In this document: positions 30,762 to 40,431 of the stretch, in pieces
How positions within the stretch are numbered: the first letter of the stretch is position 1
Layout of the letters: each line of letters starts with the position of its first letter
Assembly: GCF_000143415.4 (NCBI RefSeq)
Contig: NW_003314371.1
Location: 1 to 41,044 of the forward strand
DNA from: Selaginella moellendorffii
Taxonomy: Eukaryota > Streptophyta > Lycopodiopsida > Selaginellales > Selaginellaceae
DNA length: 41,044 nucleotides
Direction of reading: 5' to 3'
Program-made: the position numbers and the translations under genes
The notes under the pieces: model-generated
Seen by the model: only the letters and a program-made list of their open reading frames with translations
What the model was told of the DNA's origin: nothing
Database searches by the model: none

Positions 30762-31847
30762 TTACCCAGTGGCTGATCTCTTGACGGCCTTGACGCCGAA
30801 TGGCATTTGAAACGGCGCCTGGCGCATCACTCCGAGGTAGTTGTCTTCCTCGAGCTGGTAGCACCACTTCTTGCGGAGAACTTTGTCCTCCTCGATCTCG
30901 TCCGAGTACTTCTCATTCTCCTGCGCGTGCACGATTGCCAGGTTGCTGTAGTTTTCGGCCGACTTCGTGATAAACGAGGTCTCCTCCTCGGTGAGGTTCC
31001 TCAGGAACCTGGCCGGGTTTCCAGCCCAGATCTGCGAGGACGAGTAGAATCAATCAAAACAAAGTTTTGTTTCTTCTTTTCTGTGACTTACCTCTCCAGA
31101 AGGAATGCGGGTGTTTTGCGTGACCAATGAACCAGCTCCCACCATCGCGCCCTTCTCAACGTAAACTCCATCGAGCAAAGTCGCGCCCATTCCCACAAAG
31201 GACTCGTCATCGACAGTGCAGGCATGAAGCACCGCATTGTGGCCTAGAAACAAACTTCTCACAAACTTTGGCGATGAAAGGAAAAAAAAAAAAGAAGAAT
31301 AGACGTGCTCACCGATTGTCACTGCGTCGCCTATAATCGTTGGAGCAACTTTGCCACTCATGCCCGTTCTTGCTACGTGAACGAGAGTATTATCCTGGAT
31401 ATTTGTTCCATAGCCGACTCTTATCTCATTCACATCACCTAAGTAGCAAAGAACTTAAACACAGGGAAGAACACACCAAAAAAAATCTCTTTTAGTACCT
31501 CTTAGAACGCAGCCATACCAGATGGACGAGCCTCCGGCAACGCTAACATCCCCAATAAGCGTGGCACTGGGAGCTATAAATACATTCTCCATCACTTCCG
31601 GCTTCTTGTCGTAGAGATTCATGAGCGTCCGATGCCTATTCACTGCGGCGCGCAACGATCAGTCCCTAGAAATCACCGCGCAGCTAGAACCCTAGCGCGA
31701 GAGCCGCAAATATTCCTGGGAATCGAGTCGAGACTTACATTGCTCCCGGAAGATGTAGTTGCCTTGAATCCTGCATCCCAGCCGGTCCAGCGCCTGGCCA
31801 GTCTCGCGAATCCAGAAGCCGATCTGGTAGAGCGCCCTCCCCGCCAT
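30762..31847 (-). CDS. gammaCA: Mitochondrial gamma-carbonic anhydrase (complex I)
   Basis: Gamma-type carbonic anhydrase of plant mitochondrial complex I, where a gammaCA/gammaCAL trimer forms the matrix-exposed domain on the membrane arm. Exons 31847-31739, 31642-31499, 31438-31313, 31243-31092 and 31031-30762 (introns 48-96 nt) give 266 aa, close to the usual 270-280. The N-terminus MAGRALYQIGFWIRETGQAL and the left-handed beta-helix hexapeptides (IGDVSVAGGSSIWYGCVLRG, GTNIQDNTLVHVA, VGMGATLLDGVYVEKGAMVG) are typical. All three zinc His are present, in VHVAR, GHNAV and VLHAC, together with the Arg of LRGD and the Gln of IQDN, so this is a gammaCA and not a gammaCAL subunit. The stop sits in ACTGGGTAAGC, which also fits a splice donor, so a short extra C-terminal exon cannot be excluded. 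A fragment of the last exon is duplicated at 27315-27395. Confidence 0.92.
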
Positions 31848-32192
31848 CGCTCGCCCGCTCCACAGGCTCTGGAAAACCCCTTGAACCTAGACATTCCCGA
31901 GAATATGCCAAATCGAGAATGATTTCGTGCACATTCTGTCAGTCCACAAACGGTGTGCCGTTTGTGGCATATTCTGTTACTCGTAACAGGAATCGAACGC
32001 GCGTCATTTACAAAACCGTTTGAGCGGTGACGTGGCCCCCTGGTTATAAGCCTGGTTAAAGATCTCTCTCTTTGTTTTCTCGCTCGAGTGCTCTTTTGCG
32101 TGAGCTCTCTAGCTCTCTAGCGGCGATATTTCCAGGGTTTGCTCGGCCGCCGCGATCGATCGATCTAGCGGAGGGGAGTGAGCGGCGGCGCA
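31848..32192. promoter_or_regulatory. Divergent promoter region, gamma-CA / glycosyltransferase
   Basis: 345 bp between divergent start codons. It contains two adjacent perfect inverted repeats: CCACAAACGG (31944-31953) with CCGTTTGTGG (31958-31967), loop 4 nt; and CTGTTAC (31974-31980) with GTAACAG (31983-31989), loop 2 nt. A TATA-like ttataag lies near 32044-32050, facing the glycosyltransferase gene, and a tccagggtttg word near 32130. Confidence 0.55.
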
Positions 32193-33026
32193 ATGGCGGC
32201 TGGATCCGGATCGCCGACGAGCATTGTGCCCAAGCTCCAGATCTTCATCGGCTACGACCCTAGGGAGCACGACGCGTTCGAGGTATGCCGCCACTCCATC
32301 CTCCGCCACGCCACAATGCCGGTGGAGATCACCCCCATCAAGCAATCCCAGCTGCGCGCCAGCGGGCTCTACACGCGGACCAAGGATCCCACCGAGAGCA
32401 CCGAGTTTTCCTTCACGCGCTTCCTCACGCCCTTCCTGGCGGGCTTCCACGGCTGGGCGATGTTCGTCGACTGCGATTTCCTCTACACGGCCGACGTCCG
32501 CGAGCTGGCCGCCCTCATCGACGATCGCTACGCGGTGATGTGCGTCCAGCACGACTACACCCCCAAATCGGCCACCAAGATGGATGGCGTCGTCCAGACG
32601 AGCTATCCGCGCAAGAACTGGTCGTCCATGGTGCTCTACAATTGCGCGCACCCCAAGAACATGATCCTCACGCCCGCGCTCGTCAGCTCCCAGACCGGGG
32701 CATTCCTCCATCGATTCCTCTGGCTCGACGACGCTGACATTGGATCCATCCCCTTCGTGTGGAACTTCCTCGTCGGCCACAACAAGATGGGCGATGGCGC
32801 CGGGCTCCCAAAGGCGATCCACTACACGTCCGGGGGGCCGTGGTTTGAGGCGTGGAAGGATTGCGAGTACGCGGAGCTGTGGCTGCGCGAGAGGGAGGAT
32901 CTCCGGCGGGCCCAAGCGATGATCCACAAGAACGCGGCGTCGATGATCCACCACGCGGACGATTTGCTCAAGCTGGAGATGGATGGGAAGGCGCTGGAGG
33001 ACCGAGTGGCGGAGGTGAGCGCGTGA
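32193..33026 (+). CDS. GT-A-fold glycosyltransferase (nucleotide-diphospho-sugar transferase)
   Basis: Single-exon, GC-rich gene, 277 aa. The start KLQIFIGYDPREHDAFEV is a Rossmann-like first strand of the nucleotide-diphospho-sugar transferase superfamily. WAMFVDCDFLYTADV holds the DxD-type metal/sugar-nucleotide motif (DCD). SSMVLYNCAH and VWNFLVGHNK are further strands of a GT-A core, and AIHYTSGGPWFEAW near the end is the family's metal-ligand HxxxxGPW-like segment. There is no signal peptide or membrane anchor, so it may be cytosolic, or a cytosolic-looking protein anchored by partners. The family is related to GT8-like proteins shared with bacteria; donor and acceptor are unknown. The ATG at 32193 (MAAGSGSPTS) was chosen; the upstream frame has no ATG before it. 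Confidence 0.75.
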   Translation: MAAGSGSPTSIVPKLQIFIGYDPREHDAFEVCRHSILRHATMPVEITPIKQSQLRASGLYTRTKDPTESTEFSFTRFLTPFLAGFHGWAMFVDCDFLYTADVRELAALIDDRYAVMCVQHDYTPKSATKMDGVVQTSYPRKNWSSMVLYNCAHPKNMILTPALVSSQTGAFLHRFLWLDDADIGSIPFVWNFLVGHNKMGDGAGLPKAIHYTSGGPWFEAWKDCEYAELWLREREDLRRAQAMIHKNAASMIHHADDLLKLEMDGKALEDRVAEVSA

Positions 33027-33176
33027 GAGAGATTTTCCCCCCAAATCTAGCGATGGGGAACAAGGATTCTTTTCTATGCTCTAGAATAAGCGCTGTTCTT
33101 CGTGTAAAATATATTTATACATACACATTCTTTGGGTCTCTAGTGGCTAGGGTTCCTCGCGAAATATTTCGAGGCG

Positions 33177-34055
33177 ATGACGACGATCCGGCGCTTCACC
33201 TGCGCGGATCTCTTCCGGATGACGCACATCAACTTCGATCACTTGACGGAGACGGTAAGCTTGTCCCTCCTCGCAGCGCTACCTAGCTTTGCTTCGATTG
33301 GAAGAATGGGATCGATTGATTCTGGCCCTTGTGCTTGTTGTTGCCAGTTTAATATGCATTTCTATCTCACTTATCTCTCGCAATGGCCCGACTACTTCCA
33401 TGTCGCGGAAGCTCCCAATGGACATCTGATGGGATACAGTGAGAACTTTGTTTCTTTTTTTTTTTTCTCGGAGATGTCTCATTATTCTTTGTGGCAGTAA
33501 TGGGGAAAGTGGAAGGCATCGGTGAATCGTGGCATGGGCATGTAACAGCAGTGACTGTAGCTCCAGAGTACAGGCGGCAGCAATTGGCGATGAAACTCAT
33601 GAACATTTTGGAGGAAGTCACTGAGAAAACGTGAGTTCTTTCCGTTTTTTTTCTTTTGTTTTTCCTGCTGTTTTGCTTGCATTGTTCATTGACGAATGAT
33701 CAACCATGGTTCCAGCTACAATGGCTACTTCGTGGATTTGTTCGTGAGAGCATCCAATACTCTCGCCATAAGGATGTACAAGAAGGTAACGAGTTTTCTC
33801 TTAAAAACCTCCATTGCTCACCGGAAAATCGTTCCTTTGCAGCTGGGATATGTAATATACAGAAGGGTGATCAAGTACTACTCCGGCGAAGAAGACGCGC
33901 TAGGTGCGTTGCTTTTCATTTTTGAAGGAGATGGCGTTCTATATATTTCTTGCGTTTGTCCAGATATGCGGAAGCCTATGCCGAGAGATGTCGAGAGAAA
34001 ATCCATAATCTCGCCTAAGCAGATGGTCACTCCAGAGGAGCTGGAGTACGACTAG
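33177..34055 (+). CDS. NAA20: NatB catalytic subunit NAA20
   Basis: N-alpha-acetyltransferase 20, the catalytic subunit of NatB, which with NAA25 acetylates proteins starting Met-Asp/Glu/Asn/Gln at the ribosome. Exons 33177-33254, 33348-33438, 33498-33630, 33716-33785, 33843-33903, 33964-34055 give 174 aa, the usual plant length. The protein reads MTTIRRFTCADLFRMTHINF, then FYLTYLSQWPDYFHVAEAP, then IMGKVEG, then the acetyl-CoA pocket VTAVTVAPEYRRQQLAMKLM, then DLFVRASNTLAIRMYKKLGY, VIYRRVIKYYSG, and DMRKPMPRD near the C-terminus. Introns are 57-93 nt. A polyadenylation word AATAAA lies at 34084-34089, only 3 nt before the ATG of the next ORF on the same strand, so the transcript end overlaps the neighbour's start. 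Confidence 0.95.
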
Positions 34056-34091
34056 CAGCTTGCATGACCTAATGCAATAGAGTAATAAAAG

Positions 34092-35810
34092 ATGGCGGCC
34101 TTTCTGGGGTATCCGAAGCGGAGGGTCTTTATCCATGCAGCGAGCGAGCAGGGGAGCGATGCGCAAATTCTGGCTACGAAGGTGGCGTTCGTGCCGCCGC
34201 CTGCCGAGATCAACGACATTTCGGGTTTGTTCAACTGGTTAGAAGCCAGGCACCAGGTGGAAGATGTGCTTACGGTGCGCGGTTGGATGCGGCTTGCGCA
34301 GCAAGAGGGGAGTCTGCCGTCCGAGTTCGACTTGCACGCCAGGAGAGCAAAGCAGGAAGTCGTGCCGACAGGAGTTTGTGAGTGGGGCGATAGCTTGGCC
34401 CTCAAAATCGCCCCGTCCAGCATCAACAACGAGAACTATATGCTGCTACAAGGTGTAGATCCTACAACAGGTCTCCGGCTGCCCAAGATCCCGGCGTTTT
34501 CCAACTATCGCCCTCAGCATGCCAAGCCGCCAATACCCTTGACGCTCGCTCATCCAGTGTTTGCAAGGTTTAAGGATGTTTTCCATGGACCTGGCCAGCA
34601 ACCGGATCGGAACGATTACAAGTTCTACCTGAAGATGGCAAGTGCGTTTTCACGCTGTTACACAGATGAAGCGGACTACAAGTACGAAGCAGCTGAACTT
34701 TGGAAGCAATACACGGGCATCGAATTCATCAACGAGCTTAATACCGGGGGTGGCACTTTGGGGGCGCGGCTTTTCGCTCTGAAAGCTATTCTGGCAGCAC
34801 TGGAGGCGAAGTTGGGACCTTTCCGCAGCAAAAGTGATCCGGGAGCACAAGCTCCGCAGTACGTGCGCCTGTACTGGATGAGGAAGGGTAACAGGAAACG
34901 GTTCTACAACACTTGTTACCCGGCGATTTCCATCGAGCAGCTCGGTACTCTTGTCCGGGTGAGTGCGGTAGCAACTCTGGATCGCTTCTGCTGCATGCCG
35001 CTTACGCCTTTCGTCAACTTCCTGCAACTCCAAGGTGACGATGTCCGAGCAGCTGAGCAAGGCGTCCGGTTAATCTTGGCTGTGAAGGTTGCACTGACGG
35101 AGCTCGCTGCTTTCTACACCAACTTCGAAAGCGGCCCACCGAGGGACTTGTTCTTCACGAGGAGCACTCCGTATCCGCTCCAGAACTGCGCAGCTGTGCC
35201 GAGGCGTTTCGGAGATAAGCTTGTCTACCTAGTGCAGCATGCTGAAAGGCTTGTTGTCGTCAAGTTCGTGCAGCGTCCTTATGGGGAAGACGTTCACAGG
35301 GCTTGGGCTGCAAGAGGTTGTGCCCCTGAGCTCTACGGGGTCTCTCTGCTTCAAGGAGGCTGGTGGCAGGTCAAGATGCAATATCTGGGAGAGGGTGACG
35401 GGTGGAAAGTCTTACAGGCGTGCCCGGATGCGGATGTGCTGAGGCCCAAGGTGCTTGAGGCTCTTGCCGCTGCGCAGCAGATTCCCGTGACTTCTTCTTC
35501 AGCTTCAGGTGAAGTTGGCGTTGGCGGTGGCGTACATGGTGACATGAGGGACGTCAATGTCATGGTGCGCCGCTCGGCAGATGGTACACTGGACGTGAAG
35601 TTCATAGACTTCGACTGGGCTCGGGCTGAGGGATCGACGTCGGCTTACTACCCGCCGTTTATGAATCACCTGCAGGTTAACTGGCAAGGTGGGGAGGATG
35701 GCAAGCCGATGAAGCAGGAGCATGATACTGCTCTGCTGTCGCTGAAGCAAGCGGCCCAGTCGCTCGACGCTATGGCAAGTCCACCATCGAGTTCGTGGGG
35801 ACCTTTCTAG
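34092..35810 (+). CDS. Intronless Crinkler/FunK1-like kinase-domain protein
   Basis: 572 aa, single exon. The C-terminal half is a divergent protein-kinase-like domain. The beta-3 Lys is in VVVKFV (Lys391). A helix-C-like region follows as YGEDVHRAWAARGCAPELYG. The catalytic loop is HGDMRDVNVMV (about 482), the metal site is IDFDWA (about 505) in place of DFG, followed by AYYPPFMN. HGDxRxxN ... IDFDWAG ... YPPxxN is the pattern of kinase domains in fungal FunK1 proteins and in Crinkler (CRN) effectors of oomycetes and fungi; related genes are known in some early land plants. The N-terminal ~350 residues are not recognised. No signal peptide is evident. The ORF starts 36 bp after the NAA20 stop and ends 120 bp before HDA8, with neither side offering a usual promoter. 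Substrate and role are unknown. Confidence 0.75.
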   Translation: MAAFLGYPKRRVFIHAASEQGSDAQILATKVAFVPPPAEINDISGLFNWLEARHQVEDVLTVRGWMRLAQQEGSLPSEFDLHARRAKQEVVPTGVCEWGDSLALKIAPSSINNENYMLLQGVDPTTGLRLPKIPAFSNYRPQHAKPPIPLTLAHPVFARFKDVFHGPGQQPDRNDYKFYLKMASAFSRCYTDEADYKYEAAELWKQYTGIEFINELNTGGGTLGARLFALKAILAALEAKLGPFRSKSDPGAQAPQYVRLYWMRKGNRKRFYNTCYPAISIEQLGTLVRVSAVATLDRFCCMPLTPFVNFLQLQGDDVRAAEQGVRLILAVKVALTELAAFYTNFESGPPRDLFFTRSTPYPLQNCAAVPRRFGDKLVYLVQHAERLVVVKFVQRPYGEDVHRAWAARGCAPELYGVSLLQGGWWQVKMQYLGEGDGWKVLQACPDADVLRPKVLEALAAAQQIPVTSSSASGEVGVGGGVHGDMRDVNVMVRRSADGTLDVKFIDFDWARAEGSTSAYYPPFMNHLQVNWQGGEDGKPMKQEHDTALLSLKQAAQSLDAMASPPSSSWGPF

Positions 35811-35930
35811 CCTCTCGTATGCCTTTCAGAGAATTCCGGTGAAGGAGTTCACTCCACTTGCTACTGCTCTGTTAGACTTTGGAATCCGCAATATCCAGGA
35901 CAGCCTTTACGCCCTTTTGTTTGTCTAGCT

Positions 35931-37156
35931 ATGGCGGCCATTCACGTCTTCTGGCATGATGGGATGCTCAAGCACGAGCCGCTTCATGGGATCTTTGACT
36001 CACTCAGCGGCGCAGGGCGTTTGTTGGCTGTCTTGGATCAGCACCCAGAGAACGCAACCCGGGTCCTTAACATCAAATCCATTCTCGAGAAAGGACCCAT
36101 CTCTCCTCGGATCGTGTGGCACCAGGGAAGGATGGCAACCATTCAGGAACTTCACCTCTTCCATGACCCAGGTGGGTTTTTCGAGTCTCATCTCATCTCT
36201 TGCAACTCTTAGTTTCTCTTATCACAGATTATATCCAGAAGCTGATCGACGCTGACAAAGCTGGTGGCACGACGATCTTTGCTCCTGGAACCTGCTTCAA
36301 TCCCGGCTCCTGGGAAGCGGCTCTTTTAGCTGCCGGATCCACACTTGACGCTGTGAAGCACGTCCTGGAGGGTAAGTCGAATCTGGCCTACGCACTGGTG
36401 AGACCTCCAGGCCATCACGCGCAGCCTTCTCGAGCCGACGGCTACTGCTTCCTCAACAATGCCGGACTCGCCGTCCAGTTTGCTCTCAGCTCCGCTTCTG
36501 TAAAAAGAGTAGCAGTGGTGGACATCGACGTGCACTATGGAAACGGAACCGCCGCTGGATTCTACTCGAGAGACGACGTCTTGACGATCTCGCTCCATAT
36601 GGATCACGGCCCCTGGGACGAGTCTCACTCCGCCGAGTTCGGGCAGCCGGAAGAAGCTGGCACAGGGAAAGGAGTCGGATACAACGTTAACATTCCTCTT
36701 CCAAACGGGACCGGCGATAGAGGATACCAGCACGCGATGGAGAAACTTGTGGTTCCAAGGCTGGAGAGCTTCGAGCCGGAGCTGATCGTTGTCACCATGG
36801 GCCAGGATTCTAGTGCTGTAAGAAAGCAAGCTTCCTTTGCAGCTAGCTACTAACATTTTCGTTCTTCGCAGTTTGATCCAAATGGAAGGCAGTGCCTGAC
36901 AATGAAAGGCTACCGTGTCCTGGGAAGGATGATCCGCGAGCAAGCCGAGAAGCATTCGAGTGGCCGGATGGTGCTCGTCCAGGAAGGAGGATACCAGCCA
37001 TGCTACACGGCCTTTTGCGTCCACGCGACGCTCGAGGGTGTTGCGGGGGTGGACGAGGCGCTGCTGGACGATCCCATTGCCTACTATCCAGAGGACGAGA
37101 CATACGCCATCCTCAAAGTGGCCGAGCTCGAGAAAAGACTCCATCAACTTGGTTGA
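35931..37156 (+). CDS. HDA8: HDA8-type class II histone deacetylase
   Basis: Zinc-dependent RPD3/HDA1-superfamily deacetylase, nearest to plant HDA8 among the members I can recall. Exons 35931-36171, 36228-36817, 36872-37156 give 371 aa. It starts MAAIHVFWHDGMLKHEPLHG. Catalytic features: the tandem His in LVRPPGHHAQP, ADGYCFLNNAGLAV, the zinc-binding Asp/His in VVDIDVHYGNGTAAGFY, the second zinc Asp in GQDSSAFDPNGRQ (spanning the second intron), and the transition-state Tyr in QEGGYQPCY. All are intact, so activity is expected. The nucleus or cytosol is the expected location; the substrate (histone or non-histone) is not known. It lies on the same strand as NAA20 and the kinase ORF and converges with the gene at 37374. 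Confidence 0.93.
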
Positions 37157-37373
37157 AAGATCCAAGAAAAATGGAGGTACATTACCATTTCGTGATCTAG
37201 AATGCAGCGCTTCCATAACCCTCGTGATCTTGTGCGCTAGGATTGTCAGCAAAGATTGCAAGAGCCTAGAACACACCGAGAAGAAAAAAAATACAAAGAT
37301 TCCAAGTCCGCGCGGCGAGAGCTTATTCCACAGGCAAAATGTGGCCAAAGAGATCTTACTCTCTCTCTCTCCC
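37157..37373. other. Convergent 3' spacer
   Basis: Presumed 3' UTRs of HDA8 and of the minus-strand gene at 37374-37859. An A-run near 37285-37293 and nothing else of note. Confidence 0.5.
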
Positions 37374-37859
37374 TCACGCCGAGGCCTCCGCCGCCGCTGC
37401 CTTGGCTGCCGCCGCCTTGGCTCTAGCTTCTCGGGCCTCCCGGGCTCCGCCGACCTGGTATCCCCCATCTGGGCGATCCTTCTCCTCCTCCCAGATGCCG
37501 CGCTTGGGACCTAACACCCACGCCCGGGGCAGGGGCATCTCGTCGATAAACTTCTTGACGAACTGGATGTGCTCGGGGTTGTGGGGATCGTACTCGTAGT
37601 CGAGCTTGACGGGCGGCGCGACGCGGTGGGTCTCGCGAGTGTGGTACCTGATGTCGAAGATGCGGTCGGGCTCCGTCTGCGGTATGATGGGCGTCACGTC
37701 GGGCGTGGCGGGCGACATGCGGCGGTACTCAGTCGCCTTCTGGTTCGCCTCCACGTACTCGGGGTGCGATGTCGGCCCCGTGAACTCCCACGGCTTCTTG
37801 ACGACCTTACGGATCATCTTCCATACCGTCTTCCCTATCTCCTGGGCCTTCTCCTTCAT
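37374..37859 (-). CDS. Unrecognised small conserved-looking protein
   Basis: Single-exon, 161 aa. I do not recognise a family with confidence. It has a basic, amphipathic N-terminus (MKEKAQEIGKTVWKMIRKVV, then KKPWEFTGP), a Pro-rich middle with DVTPIIPQTEPDRIFDIRYH, then KLDYEYDPHNPEHIQFVKKF, IDEMPLPRAWVLGPKRG and an Ala/Glu/Lys-rich tail likely to be helical. The composition is complex and ordered for about 125 residues, and the codon choice is GC-rich as in the neighbouring genes, which supports a real gene. No signal peptide or membrane segment. The basic N-terminus might suit a mitochondrial protein, but this is a guess. The ATG at 37859 directly follows a (GA)n tract on the transcript strand. 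Confidence 0.7.
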   Translation of the reverse strand: MKEKAQEIGKTVWKMIRKVVKKPWEFTGPTSHPEYVEANQKATEYRRMSPATPDVTPIIPQTEPDRIFDIRYHTRETHRVAPPVKLDYEYDPHNPEHIQFVKKFIDEMPLPRAWVLGPKRGIWEEEKDRPDGGYQVGGAREAREARAKAAAAKAAAAEASA

Positions 37860-37860
37860 C

Positions 37861-37861
<1 letters not shown>

Positions 37862-37900
<39 letters not shown>
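37862..37900. repeat. (TC)n microsatellite next to a start codon
   Basis: About 19 TC dinucleotide units, with the array ending 2 nt before the ATG of the minus-strand gene (37859). On that gene's strand it is a (GA)n tract in the 5' UTR or core promoter. Confidence 0.9.
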
Positions 37901-37908
<8 letters not shown>

Positions 37909-37920
37909 TCTCTCGCCCTA

Positions 37921-40431
37921 ATTATAAATCTTCATAAAATATTTTAATCACAATGCAAAGGTAACGAACAAATAATAAAGAACTACAAAATATATGGTGG
38001 TGCAAACCATTAATTTAAGTGTGTCTTACATTTAACAATAATGTAAATACTCTTTTCATGTAAAAGGATATTTTTAAATAAATTAAATATTTAATAAGAA
38101 TAATTATCATTCAATACACATATGGCCAGGGCTCCAAAGAAGGATGGCATATCATTGCTATATCAATAAACAATGAATATATAATTGCATAAAGGTGCAT
38201 CTTTTATTTACAGATGTGTGGATATATATTTTTTCAATTGCACACACTATTATAATCTATATAATCACTATAATAGCAATCAAAACATGATTATGTATGC
38301 ATTATAATATTTGCATTGGCCATGCTATGCATATAGGGGCCATGCAATGTGAACACTTCATCCATGTGTGAAACCATGTCATCCCCTGTTTTATGACAGC
38401 AGGATTGCATGCTTCCAACATGCTATACACCACAATCTTTGTCAATCTGTTAATAACCTTATTTACTGTATATTGTTGCTGTAGGATTTTACTCCTCTAG
38501 ATCATTCTTGGTGTAGAGCTTGAGTGCCAATTGTAATATGTGTGGCATTTGCAATTCTTTCTATTATGAGGTAGAGATTGGTGAAACTCTAGATCAACAC
38601 CCAACTGCATTTAACTGTTGAAACATTGCAATTATATGCTCAATGCATTAAAAGGCTTAATCACATGCTCTAGTGCAGTAGTGGTGTCATTGAACTGGCA
38701 TAACTTGTAGTGGATAATAACTAGTGCATGGAGGCTTATGGCCAACATTATTTTAGCAGGCAATGTCTATAATGCTCGGTTTAAGTGCATTTCTAATCCA
38801 ATTGAATTTCACCATGCATTTTTGCCATTTTTGCCAAACTTAAAAGGCAAAGAAGAAGATGCTTATATAGCAAATAAACTGATGTAGATTAGGAATTCAC
38901 ATATGGCTATGTATGCTAATATATATATATGCCTTGAACAAAAGGTAATATCCAAAAGATTATTTTATAAGTCACATATTGTGTTTAAACAATTCAAGAA
39001 CACATGTCTTTTAAATTTATAAATCTTACAAGATAATAAACTTTTTTGCCAAGCTGCCCACATTAGGTATACCTCCTTTGGGAAATATACCTCCCCCCAA
39101 ACATGCAATCACAAATTTCTTGTTATATGACATGGCAACACAAAGTTTAATATTTATCCTTTATTATAAAATTGAATAAAGTTTTGGTTTGCTTAACCAA
39201 ACCTATGGTAGTGGATATACCTAAGATATGATTGAATATTCTAGGATATTCTACCATCTTATTCATTTAGATTAATCTTGTATTTATAAAACAAATACTT
39301 AGTTATTCTTTTTTAAGTACTTATAAACAGTATTTAGAATCTTATCTATTTTTTATTTTTTACACTTGATAAGTTTATTTGATTATCAAGGATGATATGA
39401 GTCTAAATAAACTCTTTTGGTCAAATAATGATCAACCCCAAAGTGGTTGATAGTGATGCTAATTTATTTGCACATAACAACATTGAAATAGATTTGACAA
39501 AGTTTTCAATGATGATCCATTTTATGTAAAACTTTAATTGATACCTTAGAGTTGCACATTGAATTTTGGAAAAGGTCTTGCTATGGTTTGTTAGTTTAAC
39601 ATTAGCACTTGAAGTAAATTATTGGATGGAAATAATTGAGGTATTGACGTTTTTAGCACTTGTGTTAGTAAAAGTGGCATTATTATGTTGAGTGATGAAG
39701 AATTTTCCTTAGAGCTTGATTTTTCATATTATTTTTCTTATTAATGTTTCAATTCCACATTTGATCTTAAAGATGATTGAAAAAGATTGTTAATGCAATA
39801 TGGATATCTGAAGTTATGGTTTTTGTGATTAAGATTTTGGATATTTATTTTGTATTTATGATGTCAGTTTTAGATATTGAGTATATAGGCATTTTGGTAA
39901 ACGCTCATGTATTTTATTAGGTCATGAGAACTTGTGTTGAAGTGAACCTATATGAATTTGTAAGTAGGAGGAAGTTGATTGAGTCTTGAAAATTTACATT
40001 TCTAAACTAAGAGTGATTCTTTCTTTAAGTTGGAAAATTTTCTACAAATTTTTTTAGACTTTTTCAATGGTTAATCTATTAATCATTTTGCTTGAAAACC
40101 ATTCTATTTTTGTGAGCCATTGCAAGCTAGTAAAAGGGTTAGAGTTAACTTCAGTTGGATTAAACATTAGTAGATAGTTTGTATGTTGCAGCCTAAAAGG
40201 GATGCCAACTTTTGAGGCTAAAATAGCTAAGCTAAATAAAAGGTAGAGTTAGTGTAGAAAAATAGTTGTTGTGCTTTTTTAAAAAGTGACATTTATACCT
40301 TTTTTTTGTAGTGTTATGCTTGGTGGCAAGTTGGACTTTGCATTTTATTAAACTCTAAGAGTAGTGAACTCTCACTAATCTTGACTTGGTTTTAGTGGTA
40401 TTGCACCTTGGTTTGGTTGAGGATGATGATT
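37921..40431. other. AT-rich transposon-like region
   Basis: Low-GC sequence with no frame of convincing coding character. The composition changes sharply right after the microsatellite at 37900. No reverse transcriptase, integrase or tRNA was recognised by eye, but the sequence type matches the decayed retroelement segments elsewhere in the window. Confidence 0.45.

Noticed and set aside
32109-33044. Minus-strand frame of 311 codons opposite the glycosyltransferase
   Set aside because: It is a GC-rich antisense shadow; the plus-strand protein has the GT-A motifs.
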